From positions 138,540,736 through 138,604,735 of the forward strand of contig CM057463.1 in the NCBI GenBank assembly GCA_030035585.1: DNA of 64,000 bases. Direction: 5' to 3'. This stretch comes from Dugong dugon. Taxonomy: Eukaryota > Chordata > Mammalia > Sirenia > Dugongidae. Below, piece after piece: positions 59,024 through 64,000 of this stretch. Position 1 is the stretch's first letter. Each line of letters begins with the position of its first letter. The notes under the pieces were generated by a model. The model had not been told where the DNA came from and did no database searches. It saw only the letters and a program-made list of their open reading frames with translations. Both the position numbers and the translations under genes were made by a program.

Positions 59024-59132
59024 TCAGACATATCAAAGCTCATGAAGATGGTGCAGGACTGTTTTGTTTTGTGATACACATGGTCGCCACGAGTTGGAGC
59101 CAACTCAATGGCAACTAACAACAACAACGTGG
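59024..59132 (+). mobile_element. BovB/RTE-type LINE, 3' terminus
   Basis: 'tcatgaagatggtgcaggac', 'tggtcgccacgagttggagc' and 'ggcaactaacaacaacaac'. Strongly 5'-truncated. Confidence 0.85.
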
Positions 59133-59254
59133 TGTCCATGTTCCTTGCATATATTTGGGGGTGAAATAAAAGTCTTCTCTGCCCCATACACACTTCACAT
59201 CTATTCTTCACACAATTGTCTGGCGATCTACCTAAAACACATGTTTGTCCATAC

Positions 59255-59945
59255 CACTTTCATGATTAAAACCCTTTAATGTTTCCCTCATCACTTCCAG
59301 AATAAAGTCGAAGCTCCTTAATTCAGGAAAATAGATCCTTTATCAGTGACCTCGTAATTGTCCAGCCTTATCTTTTTTACTACTTGAGCTTAAAACTCCA
59401 GTAACACCAAATTGCTTAAAATTGCCTTTCATATTCAGTAAATAAACATATATATTACATGTATGTTTGTGTGTTTGTGTATGTATCTTATCTTTGCTCT
59501 TGCTTCTCCCTCAATATGAAATTCTCTCCCTCCTCCACCTAATTTAAGAGCCTGACTGCTGACCAAAAGGTCAGCAGTTTGAATCCACTAGCCACTCCTT
59601 GGAAACCCTATGGGGCAGTTCTACTCTGTCTTGCAGGGTCGCCATGAGTCGGAATCAACTTGATGGCCACGGGTTTGGTTTGGTTTGATTTCCACCTAGC
59701 TAACTTCTGTCACCTCCCCAAAAAGCCTGTCTTGACCCTGAATGAATTGTCTCATCTCAGCTTTTCCATAATACTCAGTGCTTACTTTGTCACTTAACAC
59801 ACTGTTTCACAATTGTCTCTTTATATATAGCTGTTTCCATCACTACCCTGGAAGCACTCTGAGGGTAGGGATTATATCCTATTCATTTTCCTATCCTTAT
59901 TGTATAACATCTGTTTATAGAACGAACAAATAAATAAGAAGGACT
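59255..59945 (+). mobile_element. L2 3' part, split by an AfroSINE
   Basis: 'aaccctttaatgtttccctc', 'ttccagaataaagtcgaagc', then after the SINE 'agcctgtcttgaccctgaat' and 'ctctgagggtagggattata', ending at the 'aataaataag' repeat. Confidence 0.8.
59542..59690 (+). mobile_element. AfroSINE, head-truncated, with 8-bp TSD
   Basis: Starts in the head at 'taagagcctgactgctgacc' and continues to 'ggtcgccatgagtcggaatc' and a GGTTT tail. TSD TCCACCTA at 59534-59541 and 59691-59698. About 20 bases of the 5' end are missing, as expected of incomplete reverse transcription. Confidence 0.92.
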
Positions 59946-60360
59946 GAAGGTCAATGCAAACTCACATGTAAAATGTGTCTTTGTTTTTCAGTGTAATTTT
60001 TAACCTATTGAGTAATTCCAGTTTATTATGTACAGATTTGTTACTTTCGAATTCTTTTTATTACTAGTTCCAATTATTGGATCCTGATCAAGGGGTTGTC
60101 TAAAATAGACATACCTCTGCATGATAGGCAGGACTATTTCTCTCCCTCAAGAAATCTTTCAGTTTTAGAGGAACAAAGATTGACTTCCAGGTCCAAGACC
60201 TTCAGGAAGGTTATTCCTTCCAGCAATAAAAAATGCTTTATTTGTGGTGCACCTCACTTTATCCTATTAAAGCATTACCAGAGGAAACTCCAAGAGTTTT
60301 CTTACTAGTTTGACAGGGTGGTCAAAGAGTTTTGCTCTTAATACTTTCTTTTACCTATTA
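59946..60360. other. No gene seen
   Basis: A 70-codon frame (60096-60308) resembles no known protein. Confidence 0.4.
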
Positions 60361-60535
60361 CCTGGACCCTGGTGAGGCAATGGTTGAGTGCTGCTAAACA
60401 AAAGGTTGGTGGTTCAAACCCACCCAGTGGCTCCAAAGGCAAAAGATATGGTGATATGTTCCCTTAAAGATTACAGACTAGAAAACTCTACACGTCAGTT
60501 CTGCTCTGTTACATGGGGTCACTATGAGTGAATGG
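60361..60535 (+). mobile_element. AfroSINE, tail truncated
   Basis: Head 'ccctggtgaggcaatggttg' and the inner 'gatatggtgatatgttccc' block are present. It breaks off after 'ggggtcactatgagtg', where L1 sequence begins. Confidence 0.85.
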
Positions 60536-61158
60536 ACATGGGAAATCAGGGGTGGAAAGGAGGTGTCTTAGTCATCTAGTACTGCTATAACAGAAATACC
60601 ACAAGTGGATGGTTTTAATGAAAGAGAGGTTTATTTCCTCACAGCCAAAGTAGGCTAAAAGTTCAATTTCAGGGTGTCAGCTCCAGGAGAAGGCTTTTCC
60701 TCTCTGTCGGCCTTCTCTTTGGTGTTCCCCAGGACTAGGAGCTTCTCGGCGCAGGGACCCCTGTCCAAAGGATGCGCTCTGCTCCTGGCACTGCTTTCTT
60801 GATGGTATGAGGTCCCCCTGTCTCACTGATCACTTCTGTCTTTTATACCTCAAGAGATTGCCTCAGGACACAATCCAGTCTTGTAGATCCGGTCCTGCCT
60901 TACTAACACAACTGCCACCCATCCTCCCTCATTAAGATCATAGAGGCAGGCTTAGAGTATACAGGAAACTCACACAGTACCAGGAATCATGGCCTAGCCA
61001 AATTGATACACACATTTTTTGGGGGACATAATGCAAACCATGACAGGAGGAGTGTGCTGTCACATCGTAAGGAGAGCAGCTAGGGTCACATAACAATGTA
61101 TGCATAAATTTTTGTATGAGAAACTGACTTGAACTGTAAACTTTCACTTAAAGCACAA
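60536..61158 (+). mobile_element. L1 3' end, split by a solo LTR
   Basis: The left piece (60536-60563, 'gaaatcaggggtggaaagg') and the right piece (61046-61158) are one L1 tail. The right piece has 'gtgtgctgtcacatcgtaag', 'aatgtatgcataaatttttg' and 'aactttcacttaaagcacaa', then AATAAAAAAA. Confidence 0.85.
60564..61045 (-). mobile_element. Solo LTR, ERVL-MaLR-like
   Basis: A 482-bp LTR fossil in reverse, of the same family as 29355-29869 (shared ends TGTCTTAGTCATCTAGTACT and, reversed, TGTCATGGTTTGCATTATGT). It is flanked by a perfect 5-bp duplication, GGAGG (60559-60563 and 61046-61050). It inserted into an L1 tail, so it is younger than that L1. No internal region is present. Confidence 0.88.
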
Positions 61159-61269
61159 TAAAAAAAATGTCTAAAAAGTGCTGAGGTTTGTGCTAGGTAC
61201 TGGAATAATGTTGTGTGATATATATTTTAACAATTAAAGAAAAGGAAAAAGAAGGAGTAGCTGCTGAGA

Positions 61270-62051
61270 CTGCTTGTGGACAATGAAACACACCTAATCA
61301 GATTTGGTTCCTTGGTTTGGAGGTTTAAGGTCATGGTTTCATGGAACATCCCAGATAATTGGCCTAATACCATGTTTAGTGCTTCTGTTTGTTGTGTAGT
61401 GCCTGGGGACTTAAAAGTTTATAAGTGGCCATCCAATGTGCAACAGTTGGTCTCTATTCACCTGGAGCAACAGAGGAAGAAGGAGAGGAATAGAAGAAGG
61501 GACTGGAATGTGTGGCTAATTGCCTCGATGACCAACTGCCTCCTTTGCCATGACACCAGAAGAGCTGGATAGTGCCCAGCTACCATTACTGAATGTTTTG
61601 ATCAAAGATTCTATATAAAAATCCTGATCAAAAGGGGGAAATGAGGAAGAGAATTTCAAATTATCATGGAATCCAGGCTTTCTGGGGCCATTGAGGCTGG
61701 ATGAACCCCTGAAACTATTGCAGTGAGATAATTTTTAAGCCTTAAACCCAAACTATCCCCTGAAATCTTCTTTAAACCAAATAACAGTTTAGCTTAATTA
61801 GTAAAGAATGTCTGCCTTGAGCATTGTTCTTTTTTAAAGAACTATCTGTTGGAAACAAATCGACAACAGCAACTTGAAGGGTTGGATAGGAAAGAGATAG
61901 TGAGTTTACGTCATGGGGGAGGAACAATTCAGAAAAGGAGAGTGAGAATGGTTGAACAACTTGACTGTAATCAATGTCACTGAACTGTCCATGCAGAAAT
62001 TGTTGAATTGGTGTATGTTTCGCTGTGTATATTTTTAACAACAATAAAAAC
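61270..62051 (+). mobile_element. L1 3' UTR, sense
   Basis: Same layout as the other L1 3' UTRs here ('gatagtgcccagctaccatt', 'aatcaatgtcactgaactgt'), with the second type of 3' end: 'ttgaattggtgtatgtttcg', then CAACAATAAAAAC. Confidence 0.85.
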
Positions 62052-62055
62052 AAAG

Positions 62056-62833
62056 AAGATAAATTAGACTTAGACCCTGCCTCCAAGATGTGTGCAGTCT
62101 ACTTAGTGGAGAGAGTCGTAGATATTCACCACGCAGATAAGGAGGAGAAATACAATTGGGGCAGATGGAACAATATTTGCTATGACCAGTAGACATACAT
62201 GGCATGATACGTTTGGGGAAATCACGTACTTTTGTGGGAATGGAGAACAGAGCTGGGAATAATAGGAGGTGTGCTGGAGAGGTAGGCAGGGACCAGATTA
62301 TGAAACCTGCTGCAGGCCATCATATGACTCTTGGGCTTCATTCTGTCAGTATGTGTTAGGGAGATATTCAAAGCATTAAAGAAACAAAGAACCCAGCCAG
62401 TTGCTGTGGAGTCGATTCCTACTCGTGGCAACCCCATATGTTTCAGAGTAGAACTGATCGTAGGATTTTCAATGGCTGTGGCCTTTTGGAAGCAGTTCAC
62501 CACCAGGCCTTTCTTCTGAGGTGCTTCTGGGTAGATTCAAAATGCCAGCCTTTTGGTTAGTAGCCAAGTGCTTAACCATTTCCACAACCAGGGACTGCCA
62601 TATTCAAAGCATTAGCAAGAGTGAAATTTATTAACATGATTCTTGAGCACTCATAGAGAGGGAGGAAAATGGATACAGGGAGCTACCAGGAAGTTATTGC
62701 AATAGTGGAATAAGATTAGGATGTAAACTGTGTCAGCTGCAGTGGGCTGAAGAGAATAGGACACACTTAGGAAATGTTTAGGTAATGCAGTTGACAGGTT
62801 TTGATGACTAGTTGGAGGTAGGAGGAAAGAGTT
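62056..62833 (-). mobile_element. L2, antisense, split by an AfroSINE
   Basis: 'agaccctgcctccaagatgt', 'ggagaggtaggcagggacca', then after the SINE 'agctaccaggaagttattgc'. In antisense L2 order. Confidence 0.6.
62379..62599 (-). mobile_element. AfroSINE with perfect 15-bp TSD
   Basis: Complete antisense copy of the GGAGTCCCTGG-type subfamily. TSD ATATTCAAAGCATTA at 62364-62378 and 62600-62614. This is the longest intact SINE TSD in the window, so the insertion is likely recent. Confidence 0.95.
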
Positions 62834-62836
62834 ATT

Positions 62837-63106
62837 CTTGTTGTTAGCTGCTGTCAAATTGGCCCTGACTCATGATGACTCATGCAGAACTGAATTGGAC
62901 TGTTGTGATCCAGTGTTCACTGGCTGATTTTGAGAAGTAGATCTCCATGCCTTTCTCCTAGTCCATCTTAGTCTGTAAGCTCCACTGAAGGCTGTCCAGC
63001 ATGATAGCCACACCCAAGCCTCCACTGACAGATGGGTGGTGGCTGCACATGAGGTGCATTGGCCAAAAATCTAAACCAGGTCTTCTGCATGGAAGGCAGG
63101 AATTAA
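62837..63106 (-). mobile_element. SINE with tRNA-Gly-derived head and RTE tail
   Basis: On the minus strand the head reads CCTGCCTTCCATGCAGAAGA, then CCTGGTTTAGATTTTTGG and CCAATGCACC. This follows tRNA-Gly(GCC) from the anticodon arm through the T arm to GGCCAATGCACC. The D-arm part seen in the 6625-6842 copy is lost. The tail is RTE-like (TTGTTGTTAGCTGCTGTCAA on the plus strand). Confidence 0.8.
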
Positions 63107-64000
63107 TAAGGGTGATTAAAGGAATATTTCTTTCCACCTTGGTGGAATGGTGGTAGCATGTACTTAAAAGAGATTATTGTGTCCCCTGGAGTTGTTCAGT
63201 GCAAACCAGTACAACAATACACAGCAGCTGTGAGAGCCAGGTTGCAGTTTTGTATCCAGACTTTATAACAGTCAAAGCAAAAAGAAAATTAAAATTAGTT
63301 ACAAGACTCACACTGTTAAATAACATAATAAAATAAAAACAGTAAAATGTGATAAATTATATAACATAATAAATGTGAATTATTATTATTATAGTAGTCA
63401 AGTATGCTTTTAATGGAGGAGACAGGGTGCTGTTTACCCACTCTCCTCAGCCCGCCAAAGCCCCGTGGTGCGTGAGCAGTTCACTTCTCCCAGTTCCTTC
63501 ATCCCTGAAGTGTGAGAACGTTTCTCCCTCACATGGAGTCCTGTGTTGTCAACTGACACTGAAACAGCACAGACTTACTGCATAGTCACAAAGCTCTTTT
63601 AGCCCCTGCATAGAGCACCCCTTTCTGTAGGATTAAGACCTATTTGTTTGGAGGCTACTTAAGGAGATACCCCGGTGTCCTCCTTCATCACTGTCACCCT
63701 CCTTCAGGAGTCTTCTCACACAGCCTCTTGTCTCCTCCTTTAGCAAAGCCGTCATGCAGGTTGACTCCTCTGGCTTTTGTCTTGTCTCATGAGTTCACAG
63801 CTTAACTTGTACCCTAGCAGGAGATGGGCAGAGAAGCAAGATGAAATTCAGGCCACAGATATTTTCTGCATTTAAAAAAAATACGAAATTTGACATTATC
63901 CAGCTATTTACTCTTATTTTCCTAACTCATAGTGGTTACTGGATTCTCGTCACTTTGTATTATTGACATGATATAAAATGCTAGCATTAGAAGAATATCT
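63107..64000. other. No gene seen
   Basis: AT-rich to 63400 with an ATAACATAATAAA repeat pair, then moderate-GC sequence with no recognised repeat or ORF. Confidence 0.4.

Noticed and set aside
1-64000. CRISPR arrays, operons or prokaryotic-type systems
   Set aside because: No regularly spaced repeats of that kind. The window is plainly mammalian, judging by its SINE, LINE and LTR content.

Overview
This is nuclear DNA from an afrotherian mammal, most likely a paenungulate of elephant type. The main evidence is the dense scatter of AfroSINE copies (tRNA-like head starting GAGCCCTGGTGG, tail ending near GTCGCTATGAGTCGGAAT). BovB/RTE-type LINE pieces share the same 3' tail, there is a full-length L1 whose ORFs resemble other placental L1s, and old mammalian layers (L2, MIR, MER5, Tigger, L1M) lie underneath. 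I found no host protein-coding exon, tRNA, rRNA or known ncRNA gene. The window reads as intergenic or deep intronic sequence, AT-rich and CpG-poor apart from a few islands. Repeat boundaries were set by eye and may be off by tens of bases, except where target-site duplications (TSDs) fix them.

Layout. 0.8-9.1 kb: RTE pieces, SINEs, MIR and L2. 10.9-11.9 kb: L2 and MIR. 12.0-21.5 kb: a nested stack. An AfroSINE is split by about 0.9 kb of other sequence, which itself holds a 511-bp TA-flanked Tc1/mariner-type element with a GC-rich core. Next to it is a complete 8.4-kb L1 on the minus strand, bounded by TSDs. 22-34 kb: repeat-poor sequence with a CpG-rich patch near 24.5 kb, an old L2 containing a perfect 15-bp hairpin, and a solo LTR at 29.4 kb. 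34-38 kb: L2 with SINE and MIR inserts, then a decayed hAT transposase. 41-46 kb: a short L1 with perfect TSDs, a SINE and microsatellite cluster, and old L1. 46.6-53.5 kb: a Tigger terminus, a 42-bp tandem duplication, two diverged copies of an unassigned ~220-bp segment, long L2 antisense tracts and old L1. 54-63.1 kb: SINEs and young L1 3' ends layered into L2, plus a second solo LTR inside an L1 tail. 63.1-64 kb: nothing recognised.

The elements are linked. L1 machinery made the L1 copies. The RTE enzyme probably mobilised the AfroSINEs, because SINE and RTE 3' ends are nearly the same sequence. A rarer SINE type with a clear tRNA-Gly head uses the same RTE tail. The stacking order gives relative ages: L2, MIR and L1M oldest, then Tigger, MER5 and hAT, then RTE and AfroSINE, with the TSD-bearing SINEs, the L1s and the solo LTRs youngest.
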